From Onthophagus taurus (taxonomy: Eukaryota > Arthropoda > Insecta > Coleoptera > Scarabaeidae): 64,000 nucleotides of DNA. Below are positions 34,891-46,919 of the stretch, piece after piece. The first letter of the stretch is position 1; every line of letters starts with the position of its first letter. The translations under genes were made by a program, and so were the position numbers. The stretch is taken from positions 9,920,001-9,984,000 of the forward strand of contig NC_091968.1 in the NCBI RefSeq assembly GCF_036711975.1, written 5' to 3'. A model generated the notes under the pieces. That model did not search any database and was not told the DNA's origin. It saw nothing but the letters and a program-made list of their open reading frames with translations.

Positions 34891-35314
34891 TTCTAGTGCA
34901 GAACTAGAACTAACACTAGACCGAGAACTAGAATCATTCGCGTTTAGTCGTCTTGAGAGACGTGCGGCTAAATCCGAATGGTTCTAGTTCTCGGTCTAGT
35001 GTTAGTTGCAGTTTTGCAGTAGAACTAACACAAGACCTAGAACTAGTTTTAATTGTTATTTAGCGTTAGATTGTGATATATTTTTATTGAACGAAAAGTA
35101 GCAGTAACACTAGATCTAGAACTAGAAAGATTCGGGTATAGCCGTGCGTCTCTTAAGACGGCCGAAAACTCAGGGCTATCACAAGGACGTTACCTTTTTC
35201 CAAGCAAAACTGTTCCTTTGTAAAACTACCCAATGCCTGTACTATTAAGTTATGTTGCATTTTATGTGGCACAGTGCATGTGCATAGTAGTTTTGTAACT
35301 ATGGTATATATCAG
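34880..35314. repeat. Hairpin repeat cluster (TAGAACTAACACTAG family), copy 1
   Basis: Inverted pairs of AACTAGAACTAACACTAGAC enclose an inner stem ATTCG(G)GTTTAGCCG with the loop TCTTGAGAGACG, forming nested hairpins of about 110 nt. It ends with a conserved tail, TTTTCCAAGCAAAACTGTTC to ATGTGGCACAGTGCATGTGC, which is repeated at 38230-38350. Confidence 0.8.
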
Positions 35315-36769
35315 TGGTTCTAAACCTGTTCACCATCATTACCCTTATGACCTGCCCGGGACTAGGGATTTACCCCTTCATAAAAAATACCATACAGTAC
35401 TATAATAATGTTATTATTATTAAATATATTACACATACATTTTGAATAGTAATTGATGAGATAGTTTTTGTTGCTTCTTCTTAAAACGATTTTTTGTTTA
35501 GTTTACTTTCTAATAAAAGACATCGTAAGTCATGCTCTACGCTGAGCTTCCTAGATTTTATCACATCTGTATATGTTCCTAAAATGGGACTAGAATTCTT
35601 ACCCTGTCGGCTAAAATAAAATATTCGCCCTGGTTTTTTGTCCAAAACGTAGCTAAGTCATAATTTTAGAATTTCCACTTGTGATGTACTGTCTTGGTGT
35701 TGTTCGAGAAACTGAAGTTTAGCTAAAGCATCGTCCTCTTTGAAGATTTTTTCATCTGTAGAAAATGGTCTCAGTATCCAGAATAAAGCTTGACTGCTCT
35801 CTACGTCCGGGAAATATTGGTTCAACGAATTTATCAAAGAAGATCAGTGCTGAACTATGGAATCAGTAAAATTTTTTCGTTGTATGCCCTTAATGTTTCG
35901 GACAAGTGCGTAAAAATCGATATGTCACCAACCACGTTTGTAAAGTTCTAATTTTCGCAAAAAAATAGCAATTATATCTTGCACTATCAGAATATTGCTC
36001 ATATTTCCTTGTAATGAGTGATATAAAATGTTAATTCTACTAAAAATGTCAGTCTAATACGACAAATAGAGTCGAATAAATGCTTTGTCTTTTATTTTTG
36101 TATAAAAGTTCTTCTCCTTTTCTGTTTCACAATTTTCAAAGAACAAAGCTATTTCCTCGCACATCTCAAACAATCTGTTTAAAACATTCTCCCTTGACAG
36201 TGAACATACTTCGGTGTAAAACACAAGTGCATCAAATTTCGCAACAATTTCATGACTTAACACTTTGAAAATTCTCAAATTTGTTGCACTGATCCGAATA
36301 TGATTGCAAATTTTCACTATGTCTTTAAATAAGCAGGAAATTTGAGAGTAGCGTGTTAATAACCAAGGCATATCGATGTATGATATGATATGTTAAGCAT
36401 TGTGGGGTAATTTGTTTCACAAATATTTAAAAATCAGAACGAACACCCATCATGAAAGGGCCACCGTCACTACATACGCCAACTAAAGATGACCACTTCA
36501 GATCATTTTCCTCAATAAACTGTTTTAGAGTGACAATAACATCTTCACCGCGTATAGTGGTAGGTAGCGATTTAGAAAATAAATATTCTTTTTTAACATG
36601 ATCATCGTTTAAGTAGCGAACGAAAGCGGGTAATTGTGAACAAGCAGACACGTCAGTTGACTCGTCCAACTGCAGTGCAAACATAGGGCATTCTTTCAGT
36701 TCCGATATGACTGTCTAAAATATCGTTACTCATTTTTTCAACACGATTTTGAATTGTGCTGGTGGAGAG
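35315..36769 (-). pseudogene. hAT (ZBED5/SCAND3-like) transposase relic
   Basis: The left end CAGTGGTTCTAAACCTGT is a typical hAT terminus. Minus strand: FALQLDESTDVSACSQLPAF, then EYLFSKSLPTT and SLVGVCSDGGPFMMG (36684-36427, catalytic-core region), then FDALVFYTEVCSLSRENVL (about 36220) and scattered C-terminal remains (LRVRKLSVEHDL-like) down to about 35480. The 5' part is cut at 36769 where the AT-rich repeat begins. Stops throughout the second half. Vertebrate ZBED5/SCAND3 genes derive from this hAT group. Confidence 0.75.
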
Positions 36770-37115
36770 AGATATTGCACATGCTTAGACAAGTTTAAAT
36801 AACTATAGACACATTTAGCGCTTTTAAACAATACAAGTTTACATAATTTCAGTAACATTTAAATCATTTTGAACTATTTTGTAAAATTTTGACAATTTTA
36901 GATATAAATAAATTAGACAATTTTGTCCAAGTTTTGATATTATTTTGATCATTTTAGACGGTTTTGAACAAGTTTAGACAAGTATCAACAATTTTAAACA
37001 AATTTTGTGCTCATAAATAATTTTGTACAAGTTTACATCATTTCAGTATCATTATAATCATTTTGAACTATTTTGTAAAATTTTATAAATTTTAGATATA
37101 AATAATTTCGACAAT
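36770..37115. repeat. AT-rich dispersed repeat, copy 2 (empty site)
   Basis: Homolog of 34130-34890 without the 462-bp MITE. See those entries. Confidence 0.7.
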
Positions 37116-37424
37116 TTTGCCCATAAATTTAAATTGTATCTTAAATACAACTTAACATTACTGTGTGTACGTGTATGTAAGGCAATGAATCATTTTAAAT
37201 GATTCGCGAATGCTTTTAACGATTCGTTGTTTTTCGTTACATTTGAGAAAGTCGCCTACTGCTTGATGTTGTAGTACAACACTATATCAGATTGAGCGAA
37301 TCGTGTGTTACATTGATTGGCGTTCGAGATATCTTATTGTTAGTGTTGATTCACCATTCGTTTTTCTGCGAATGTTTCATTCGGGTGAATGAAACATTCA
37401 TACAAGTCTCTGATACCTACTTAC

Positions 37425-38360
37425 TTTGTCCCACATAAAATACAACATGTCAATATAATTTGACATTACAGTAAAACCTCAATATAACGGATTAATACGG
37501 GGAACGCAGTGCCCGTTATAGCTTATAGCTCATGTAAGATATCACTATGTTGCATATTTTTATTGCACTAAAACTAGAACTAACACTAGACCTAGAAATA
37601 GAAACATTAGTCGTCTGAAGACGCACGGCTAAACCCGATGCTTTGTAGTTCTAGGTCTAGTGTTAGTTCTAGCTTTACATTAGCACTATCACTAGAACTA
37701 ACAAGATCGAGAACTAGAATCATTCGGGTTTAGCCGTCTTGAGAGACGTGCGGCTGAACCCGAATGTTACTAGTTCTAGCTCTAGTGTTAGTTCTAATTT
37801 TAATTGTTATTTAGCGTTGGATTGTGGTATATTTTTGTTGAACGAAAAGTAGAACCAACACTAAAGCTAGCACCAGATTAAGATGGTTGAACCTGAATGT
37901 TTCTAGTTCTAGGTCTAGTGTTAGTTCTAGTTTTACACTAGCACTATCACTAGAACTAACACAAGACCTAGAACTGAAATCATTCGGGTTTAGCCGTCTT
38001 GAGAGACGTGCGGCTAAATCCGAATGTTTTTAGTTCTCGGTCTAGTGTTAGTTCTTGTTTTGTGGTAGAACTAATACAAGACCTAGAAGTAGTTTTAATT
38101 GTTATTTAGCGTTAGATTGTGGTATATTTTTATTGGACGAAAAGTAGAAGTAACACTAGATCTAGAACTAGAAACAAGTTTAGTCGTGCGTCTCTTAAGA
38201 TGGCCGAAAACTCAGGATTATCATAAGGACGTCACCTTTTTCCAAGCAAAACTGTTCCTTTTGCAAAATTACCCATTGCCTGTACTATTAAGCTATGTTG
38301 CATTTTATGTGGCACAGTGCATGTGCATAGTAATTTGGTAACTATGGTATATATGAACAA
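37425..38360. repeat. Hairpin repeat cluster with pogo/Tigger-like terminus, copy 2
   Basis: Starts near TACTTTGTCCCACATAAAAT. At 37471 CAGTAAAACCTCAATATAAC follows a TA, a sequence like pogo/Tigger ends. Three nested-hairpin modules follow at about 37560-37675, 37680-37800 and 37900-38060, each with the outer stem AGTTCTAGGTCTAGTGTTAG, a middle stem around GGGTTTAGCCG/CGGCTAAACCC (one base altered in some arms) and the inner GTCTTGAGAGAC. Then the same tail as copy 1, ending about 38350. Confidence 0.8.
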
Positions 38361-40015
38361 GATAAACAAGAACTACAAGCATTTACTTACTTGGTCAGCT
38401 TGACTACTGCAACGTCTTAAATGTAACGATTTAATGTAGTAATCACTCAAATGATTTTATTCTTGTTAATACAACGTCTTATCAAAAACCACTTAACTCA
38501 ATTCAATTAATTTGTTTAATTGATTATAAAAAAATATGTAAAAATTCCAAAAAAAAATTTGCTTGTTCGCCTATAACTTTCAAAGTACAATGACCAAGAA
38601 AGAAAAAAAAGGGTGCTCTCCGGGCACAGGCAAAGAGTTAAAATATTGATCGGCTCTTTTTTTTATTTGAGTCACCCCCGAGGTTTTTTTTTCACCCTCG
38701 TTTTTTTTTCATCCCCTGGATGAGTGTTGCCATAGCGACTGGTGTACAGCAGGTGTCAAGGAAACACGCAACACAAGAAACTCTTCTTGCAAGAAAAAGA
38801 AATTCGTTCCTCATCAAAATAAAAAAAATTAAAATTAGGTGAAAAAAATTGAAAGAAAAAACGAGATTTATTTTTTGTAAACGAACATTTTTAATAATAA
38901 AATATTGACATCGACAATACATTTTTATCAATTTATTTGGCATCTGGGCGAATACTTTTATTTACTTGTAATGTAGTAACCTTTTTAAAAATTAATTAGT
39001 ACATTAATTTTTTTTTTAAAAGGGTTTTTTTCTTTTTAATCACATACTCGATGGGCGACGGGGGGAGGTCGTCACTTGTATACAGAGAAAGAGGTAATAC
39101 ACTTAATAACATCCACAAGAACGTATCGTTATTTAAAATTTTTTTTTATGTTTTTATTTTTAATTTGTACTTTGTACAAGATTTTTCCATACAAGTTTTT
39201 TCATCACAAATCAATAATTACGACGTCGTCTCGCAAAATATATATGTACAAATTTATTTTTAGTTCAATTTTTTTTATCGCGTGAGGTAGAGATTGTAAA
39301 TAGACCTTTTCTATTATGTACTATTTTATTTTAAGTTTATTTTAATTTGCGATTGAACCTCTTTGGATTATTTTAAATATTTACACAGGACCCTGATATT
39401 AATAACTATTCAAAAATCAGTCTTGTCGTCGGAGAAAATTATTCTTATTTTTACAAGTTATATAAACTTATTACGTCGATAATTAATAATAATTTATAAA
39501 CATATTTATTTTGAAATATACAAGTTAGAGGTAGGTGTTTTTTATAGGCGTGTGTCTTATTATTTTTTCGATTTTGTACCCTTAAATCGTCTTTACGTCC
39601 TCTTAGTCACTAACAAGAATAATAATAATACTTAAATTACAACTTTTTAATTATTGTTATTAATATTAATTATTTTTCGCGATTTTTTTTCGACTCAAAT
39701 TATATTATATACACCAAAAAAAATCTTTAATAATTAATATTAATAAAATATTCATTTTATTTAAATAAATAAAAAATATATATGCAACTCAAAAAAACGA
39801 GTTTTGTTCCTTCTTTTCTATTAAGAAATTCGGTTACGAAATCAATAGACACGAGAGGTATTAATTTCAAACCGGATATCGAAATTAAATCCAATTCAAA
39901 AAAACTCGTTTTTAATTCTTATTTTATTTAGAAGGGTTTTTTTAAACCCTTCTAAAAATAACGATTTTTCTTTTATTTTTAAACCAATAAATTAAAAAAA
40001 AAACAATCAAAAAAT
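38361..40015 (-). other. Kr 3' flank and probable 3' UTR
   Basis: Very AT-rich, no transposon signatures. On the minus strand several AATAAA-type signals lie 200-300 bp past the Kr stop (about 39780-39740), so the 3' UTR may end there or further down. Poly-T/poly-A runs and a short minus-strand frame at 38692-38943 have no known domain. Confidence 0.4.
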
Positions 40016-41188
40016 TTAGTTAATTTCCGTTTTTATTTCCACCAAATCTCTTCTTTGCAAATAAATTCTTCTGTCGTCGTCTTCGTGATCGTGATCTTCG
40101 CAAGAACTCGGCGAAACGCTCGAAAATCCGCTTGAATTCGAATTTCTTCCGGTACTCATCGATAAATCTTCGGGTTCCGTTTGTTCCGGGATTGAATTGT
40201 GTATTTGACGTAACGAAATTGGTAATATCGGATTTGATAAAGGATTCGTTAAAGAATTTGGATTTATAGGCGAAATTGAAATTAAAGGTGAAGATCGTTT
40301 CCTTACATCTTCATCGACGTAATCAGAAACATCGGAACTTACTTCTTCGTCAACGTTAGCACCACATTTATGTTGTAATAAATGATGTTTTCTACGAAAC
40401 TTGGAATGGCATTTTTCACAACTAAATGGTTTTTCGTTTGTATGTATCAACATATGCGCTTTTAATTGATTCGAATCTGAAAATTTCGACGAACAAAATT
40501 CACAAACATACGGTTTTTCCCCTGTATGTACCCTTAAATGTCTCCTTAAATTTGCAACTTGTACAAATTGTCGATCGCAATGATCACAATGATACGGCCT
40601 CTCACCGGTGTGTAATCTCATGTGCGTTTTTAAGTGATGATCTCGCGTGAATCTTTTATGACATTGTTGGCACTCAAAAGGTTTTTCACCTGTATGAGTT
40701 CTCTCGTGATTTTGTAGCACGTGTTTATAACCAAATGAGCGATTACAAACGCCGCAAGTGAATTGGCGATCTTTTCCTAATGTTTCACCATTTTTTGTTA
40801 AAGATTCAATACTGCTCGGGGGCGAAACAGAACTTCTTGGGGATGACTCCAAAACCGGCGATGAAGAATCGAGGGGAATCGCGATGGTTTTTGGAACATT
40901 TTGGGTGAGCTTACGCTTCTTTGATAATACCCTTTCATTCTCCTCAACATTCCTAACACTTTTCGCATTCCCAAAAAGATGATTATTGTTGTTGTTATTA
41001 TTATTATTCGCCAATTTGCGCAACTCAACAGCGAGTTGCTCAGGAACCGAGCGTTGTAAAGCCCACGCTGCTCCATAACCTCTTAAATATTCCTCAGGAC
41101 CCATCGTTCCCGAAGATGCAACCAATTGGCTCGCAATCAAAAGTGATGATGACAATCTTTGGCGAAAATTTTCTTGGGGATCTTCCAT
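40016..41188 (-). CDS. Kr: Krüppel gap-gene transcription factor
   Basis: 390-residue zinc-finger repressor/activator that patterns the embryonic trunk; acts in the nucleus. Five tandem fingers at residues 145-275: C145-H165, C173-H193, C201-H221, C229-H249, and a last C257-C275 of C2HC form (HHLLQHKC). The linkers are TGEKPF/TGERPY, and [24 protein letters not shown] and [11 protein letters not shown] are hallmark Kr finger sequences. The C-terminal [12 protein letters not shown] (residues 333-344) is the conserved CtBP-binding corepressor motif. N-terminal features: a nine-Asn run (61-69) and a Ser/Pro-rich linker (108-126). Shorter than fly Kr (about 500). The start is chosen because an in-frame TAA lies two codons upstream. 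A 309-bp intron (41216-41524) splits the 5' UTR. Confidence 0.96.
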   Translation of the reverse strand: MEDPQENFRQRLSSSLLIASQLVASSGTMGPEEYLRGYGAAWALQRSVPEQLAVELRKLANNNNNNNNNHLFGNAKSVRNVEENERVLSKKRKLTQNVPKTIAIPLDSSSPVLESSPRSSVSPPSSIESLTKNGETLGKDRQFTCGVCNRSFGYKHVLQNHERTHTGEKPFECQQCHKRFTRDHHLKTHMRLHTGERPYHCDHCDRQFVQVANLRRHLRVHTGEKPYVCEFCSSKFSDSNQLKAHMLIHTNEKPFSCEKCHSKFRRKHHLLQHKCGANVDEEVSSDVSDYVDEDVRKRSSPLISISPINPNSLTNPLSNPILPISLRQIHNSIPEQTEPEDLSMSTGRNSNSSGFSSVSPSSCEDHDHEDDDRRIYLQRRDLVEIKTEIN

Positions 41189-41700
41189 TTCAATTTAATT
41201 AAATTCTTATTTACTCTGAAAATAAACGAAATTCAAATTATTTAAGTTATGTTTAGAATGTTTTGATCTTATTAAAATTGCCTGGAATCTTTTAATAAAA
41301 GCTATATTAAGACGAGGAGCGAGCAAATGAGAAATCCTGTAACTCCGCCTTTGGGAAAAACGGCGCAAACTCGCAATTCATATCGCCTCCACCCCCTTTT
41401 TGTTCTAAACCCCCCCGCGTATTCCAGGAGCTTCTCATTAACTCGCCTTCTCCTTTTAACCCTTTTCAAAACGAGACGAATACACGCCCACCACCCAAGA
41501 AAATCGATTAAAATTGTTACTTACCATAACATTAAAATAATCTTAATCCTTATTTTTCCTCGATGATAACGAAATTCTTCAAAATAACTCACGACACTTG
41601 AAGAGAAGTGAAAATGTGAAATACAAAATAAAATTCAGGTCACGTAAAAAAAATTAACACGAACAAGTTTTATTATATCGAAATTGTTGATTTCGGACTT
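41189..41700 (-). promoter_or_regulatory. Kr 5' UTR, intron and putative promoter
   Basis: Acceptor TTTTCAG ends at 41216 and exon 2 starts at 41215. The upstream exon ends at 41525 before GTAAGT. ATGTTATG at its end joins to a stop (ATG TTA TGA), giving a two-codon upstream ORF. The upstream exon start and TATA box could not be fixed; the sequence at 41700-41860 is GC-richer and may hold the promoter. Confidence 0.55.
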
Positions 41701-42004
41701 TTTGGGGCTTCGATGTTGCTCCGACCGCGTTATCGGTGTTACTGGCTCTCTTTCGGGGGTTGCGTTTTCATTTGACCTAACCTAACCCAACTTGATGTTG
41801 TTCCTTCCCCTTCCATGTTCTCACAGCGGCTGTTATCCTGGCAAAAAACAAGAGTGGGGACGTGAAATTCACCGCTTTTCGTGGATCCACTTTATTTAAA
41901 ATATTAATAAACTTTAATAAAAATTATTCGATTTATCAAAAATTGATTTTGACGTTTCCAACTTCATTTTGATCGATAAATGTCATCTTGACAATCTAAT
42001 TTCA

Positions 42005-45000
42005 AATAAATTTTAATTTTGTTTTTTTATGTGCATTTAAAACATTTTTAAAGATAAATTAAATATTTGTTTAATTTGTTGTAACATTATTTTATAATTT
42101 ATCAAAAAAAATCATTAATTTATGTTATTCTAATTTCACGTTGTTGTGATGTGTTTCAACTTCATATTGATTGATTTTTTTTAAATTAATATATTTTTTA
42201 TATTTATTAAGAAATTTTATCATAAATTATAATAAAAACTTCAATTTATTATGTTTTTAACGTAAAATCATTATCTTATTAAAAAATATCTTGAGAAAAA
42301 TTACTTTAATGTTGCTAACTTCACAGTGATTTTATTTTGACATTTAAATGTCAGTTTAACGAAAAACTCTTAATTAATCGGCATGTATTAACACATTTTC
42401 CGCGTTATAACGGGTTTTATAGCAATTAGTACTCATTCCTATGAAGGAAATACTTGCTTATATCAACAGGTATAAGGTATATGTAAAACTTAATTATCTT
42501 TAACAACATTTTTTTGTACTTCTTGTCTTAACATCTAATCTGTTCGTATTAATAAGATCCAAAAAAGTTTGGGATTTATTACAAGATAACAAAAATAACG
42601 CTTCCAGAATCCTCACATTTCTTTTTGTTACAGCAACCCCACCACGATACAATGTAATAACGAGTCGTTGACAAAATAAGAACAGAAATTTTCTATGTTT
42701 CTGACTGTTGAAACATTGAGGCCGCTTCTCTTTATTGAGGATCTGGCTCAACAATCTTAAAAGTTCTTCTGGAAGATTTGCGAAGTGGGCAGTACTCCTT
42801 TAGCAGTATAATTTCACCATCATCCATCGTAAGGGTAAAGATAACGTTGTACCAGATATGTTTGTCCAGAACTGTTCCGAGAATAGACGAAGTTGAAGAA
42901 TCATTTGAAGACAAAAATTGAAGTTCAAGGCCATAAATATCCATCATATACAGGTCAAGATGGAATGATCTATAAGAAGGTTAATGAAAAATCCAGACTT
43001 TGGTTATTCTTTATGTTTATTTAAAACATTTTCGAAGACAACTTAAAAATTTGTTTATTTTGTTGTAACCTTTGATTATATATAATTATAATAATTATAT
43101 ATAATTATATATAATCAAAGGTTGTAACATTATTATATGTTATTCTAATTTCACGTTGATTGTGGTTGGTATGTTTCAACTTCACATTGATTAATTATTT
43201 TAAAATTAATATATTTTTCATATTTATTAAGAAATTTGATCACAAATTAAAAGAAAAACTTCAATTTATTATATTTTTAACATAAAATCATTAACTTCTT
43301 TAAAAAAATCTTGACAAAAATTACTTTAATGTTACTAACTTCACATTGATTTTATTTTGACATTTAAATGTCAGTTTAAAGAAAAACTCAATTAATCGGC
43401 ATGTATTTTATAGCAATTAATACTCATAATTATGAAGGAAATGCTTGCTTATATCAACAGGTATAAGGTATATGTAAAACTTAATTATCTTTAACAAATT
43501 TTTTTTGTACTTCTAGTCTTAATATCTAATTCATTCTTATTAATAACATCTAAAAAAGTTTAAGACTTATTGCAAGATAACAAAAATAACGATTATACAG
43601 AATCCTCACATTTCTTTTTGTTACAGCAACCCCATCACGATACAATGTAATAACGAGTCGTTGACAAAATAAGAACAGAAATTTTCTATGATTCTGACTG
43701 TTGAAAAATTGAAGCCTTATCTCTTTATTGAGGATCTGGCTCAACAATCTTAAAAGTCCTTCTGGAAGACTTGCAAGGTGGGCAGTACTCCTTTAGCAGT
43801 ATAATTTTACCATCATCCATCCTAAGGGTAAAGATAACGTTGTACCAGATATGTTTGTCCAGAACTGTTCCGAGAATAGACCAAGTTGAAGAATCGTTTG
43901 AAGACAAAAATTGAAGTTCAATGCCATAAATATCCATCATATACAGTTCAAGATGGAATAATCTATAAGAAGGTTAATGAAAGATCCAGACTTTGGTTAT
44001 TCTTTATGTTTATTTAAATCATTTTTGAAGACAATTTAAAAATTTGTTTATTTTGTTGTAACATTATTTTAAAATTGATCAAAAAAATCATTAATTTATG
44101 TTATTCTAATTTCACGATGATTGTGGTTGGTATGTTTCAACTTCACATTGATTGATTTTTTTAAAATTAATATATTTTTCATGTTTATTAGGAAATTTGA
44201 TCACAAATTAAAAGAAAAACTTCAATTTATTATGTTTTTAACATAAAATCATTAACTTATTTAAAAAAATCTTGACAAAAATTACTTTAATGTTACTAAC
44301 TTCATATTGATTTTATTTTGACATTTAAATGTCAGTTTAAAAAGTTAATTATTAATTAATCGGCATGTATTTTATAGCAATTAATACTCATAATTATGAA
44401 GGAAATGCTTGCTTATATCAACAGGTATAAGGTATATGTAAAACTTAATTATCTTTAACAAATTTTTTTTGTACTTCTAGTCTTAACATCTAATTCATTC
44501 TTATTAATAACATCCAAAAAAGTTTGAAACTTATTACAAGATAACAAAAATAACGATTATACAGAATCCTCAGATTTCTTTTTGTTACAGCAACCCCACC
44601 ACGATACAATGGCATAACGATAGTCGTTGACAAAAAAAAACAGAAATTTTCTATGTTTCTGACTGTTGAAAAATTGAGGTCTTATCTCTTTATTGAGGAT
44701 CTGGCTCAACAATCTTAAAAGTCCTTCTGGAAGACTTGCGAGATGGGCAGCAGTATAATTTTACCATCATCCATCGTAAGGGTAAGGATAACGTTGTACC
44801 AGATTTGTTTGTCCAGAACTGTTCCGAGAATAGACGAAGTTGAAGAATCGTTTGAACACAAAAATTGAAGTTCAAGGCCATAAATACCCATCATATACAG
44901 TTCAAGATGGAATCATCTATAAGAAGGTTTATGTGAAACACCAGACCTTGATTATGAAGCGAATTAATGGAGGATCTAAGCAAGAACGTTTGAGATTGCT

Positions 45001-45241
45001 GCAGAAATTTAACGATGAAGCGGAAGTTGGGGATCATCTTGGAGTGATGAAGACGATGGCAAAGATCAGTCAACTTTATTATTGGATGTGGCAAGGTACG
45101 TTAAAGCTTGTCAAATATGTCAACGAACGAATCCAGAACAGAAAAACCCTGGTGATGAAAAATCATGGAAAAACCATAACGGTGAACATAACAACGCGTT
45201 TAGAGTCAATGAACAAGAAATATGTAGAAGCAATAGCTTAA
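42005..45241 (+). repeat. Three tandem units of an AT-rich segment plus gypsy RNase H/integrase fragment
   Basis: The landmark GGCTCAACAATCTTAAAAGT occurs at about 42745, 43738 and 44703: periods of 993 and 965. Each unit has about 700 bp of AT-rich DNA, then a plus-strand coding relic: LARWAVLL and FTIIHRKGKDNVVPDM (RNase H end of a gypsy Pol), then KIEVQGHKYPSYT and GIIYKKV. Only the last unit continues into the integrase zinc domain (GVMKTMAKISQLYYW, ACQICQRTNPEQ, about 45040-45140). Minus-strand frames here are shadows. Confidence 0.8.
43070..43120. mobile_element. 51-bp palindromic mini-element with 8-bp target duplication
   Basis: Twenty-base perfect inverted ends (CTTTGATTATATATAATTAT) around an 11-bp AT centre. 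Flanked by direct repeats GTTGTAAC (43062-43069 and 43121-43128). Units 1 and 3 of the surrounding tandem array have a single GTTGTAAC and no insert, so this is an insertion into unit 2 only. Confidence 0.75.
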
Positions 45242-45244
45242 AGT

Positions 45245-46915
45245 AAATCTAATTTGCATTTTCTATTGAATTCTAGTTTTGACTCATTAAATCTCATCCT
45301 TTCTTCTTTCAATTTTTACCCAATTTTTTTCATTCATTCATCCTCCTTTTTTCTTCCGTTTCAGAACAATACAGTTTGGTTAAAAAAAAGAAGAAGCAAG
45401 GTTATACCTGGGCGATAATGTCTCGAAGGATTTTTTTATGAGTTTATGGTACACAACCTAACGGTGGAACGTGGCTGGGCTTTGTTATTCGAAAAATTTC
45501 CATACTCTGCGGACGGCTTGCGTGAAATCGGTAGCAAAATCAGGTAGTTTTTTTATTTATTGCCCTATTTTTTGTTTATTTCTTGAATAAAAATCGTTTT
45601 TGAGTATTGTTCCGTGGACGAAATTTATGGCGAGGTGGACAATATGAAATTAAGTCGTGAAAAAAAACTGTACTTGAGCGTAGTTCAGTAGCTTTTTGGA
45701 TTTATTTATGACACTTACATTCAAATTTAGACAAGTATGAAGTTTTTTTTTAATCTTTTCGGTAGACGTCTTGAGACGTCTCTTTAAAATAAGAAAATCG
45801 GTTGCACAAGACCCGCGTTATTATTACACGTGAACCCTCTGGTTGGTGATCGAAAAACGGCCGAAAAGGTTGTTTTCGATACAGAAATTTCTTTGTCCGA
45901 ACCGGAGGTCCCCTTTGTGAGCGCCGGCCATCGGCCGTTTTTTTTTCTTCTTCCTCGACCTCTTCGCTATTATTATTGGGGGCCGCGATACTCGAGCTTC
46001 TCTCGCCCTTATCCCCTTATTGTCCAGCATATTTGCCCTGGACACAATTCCTTCGACGATTTTTCCGATAACGGATTCTTTTTTTACATTTCATTTTTGG
46101 ATACGTTTTAGCCACAAAAACATTTGTTTTTTGTTGTTGGTTTGTAGATAAAAAGTAACCAAATAAACAAGATTAGAAGAAATAGTAGATAGGAAGAAGA
46201 AAAATTGGTGTATAGTCTAAAAAACCCAAGTTAATTTGTAAGAGTAAAAGGAGAAAAAAAATTATCATTAAATTTTATCAAACGCGGACGCAAAGTTTGG
46301 TTGTTTGGTTAGGATAGGTTAGGGAGATGATAACAACGTCCTTGGCTTTTACTTTTTTCGATTTATCTCTTTCCGGCTCTCACAGACCGTCGCGACTTAG
46401 TAACGATGTAAATACTTAAAACGTCATAAATGAAGAAATAAGAAAAAAATAAATTTTTTATTATGTTATCTATATACTATATATACATATATATATATAG
46501 AAATAGGAAGAAAGAGTTGTAACTATTTATTTGCGAACAATGTCGTTTTGCCATCATCATCATCCCCCTTTTTACATTTTATTCTTTCACGTTGACATAC
46601 TCGAGGGGATTTTTTGGACGATCACTCCTCCCCTGTGATGTCGACGTACGACAATATACGATAAATACGTAAAAAAACGAGGGTACAATGGCGTACCGCT
46701 CCCTTAATAAAGTGCGATAATTCCTGGGGCCACCGTATCGTTCAACTCTTCCAAAGATTTATTATCGAAAAGGTCACAACCTATTTTGAGGTGGTTACAA
46801 ATTTATAACCACCATTTCTTTACCAATAAAAAACCGCAGGTAGAAAAAAATAACCAATAAAAATTTGTCATTTAAAAAAATTGAGTTCTATTATTTATAG
46901 AGTTTACAAAAAAAG
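45245..46915. other. Intergenic upstream of Kr, no gene recognised
   Basis: No coding or transposon motifs. GC-richer patches at about 45830-46060 and 46540-46760, and an (AT)n run at about 46470-46500. Poly-T tracts are common. Possible regulatory DNA for Kr by position only. Confidence 0.3.
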
Positions 46916-46919
46916 TAAA

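Noticed and set aside
40426..41076. ORFs overlapping Kr on plus and minus strands
   Set aside because: Other-frame shadows of the Krüppel coding exon.
42500..44881. Repeated minus-strand ORFs of 63-84 codons
   Set aside because: Shadows of the tandem gypsy fragment, whose recognisable protein is on the plus strand.
45824..46111. Overlapping plus and minus ORFs
   Set aside because: Chance frames in a GC-richer patch; no motif on either strand.
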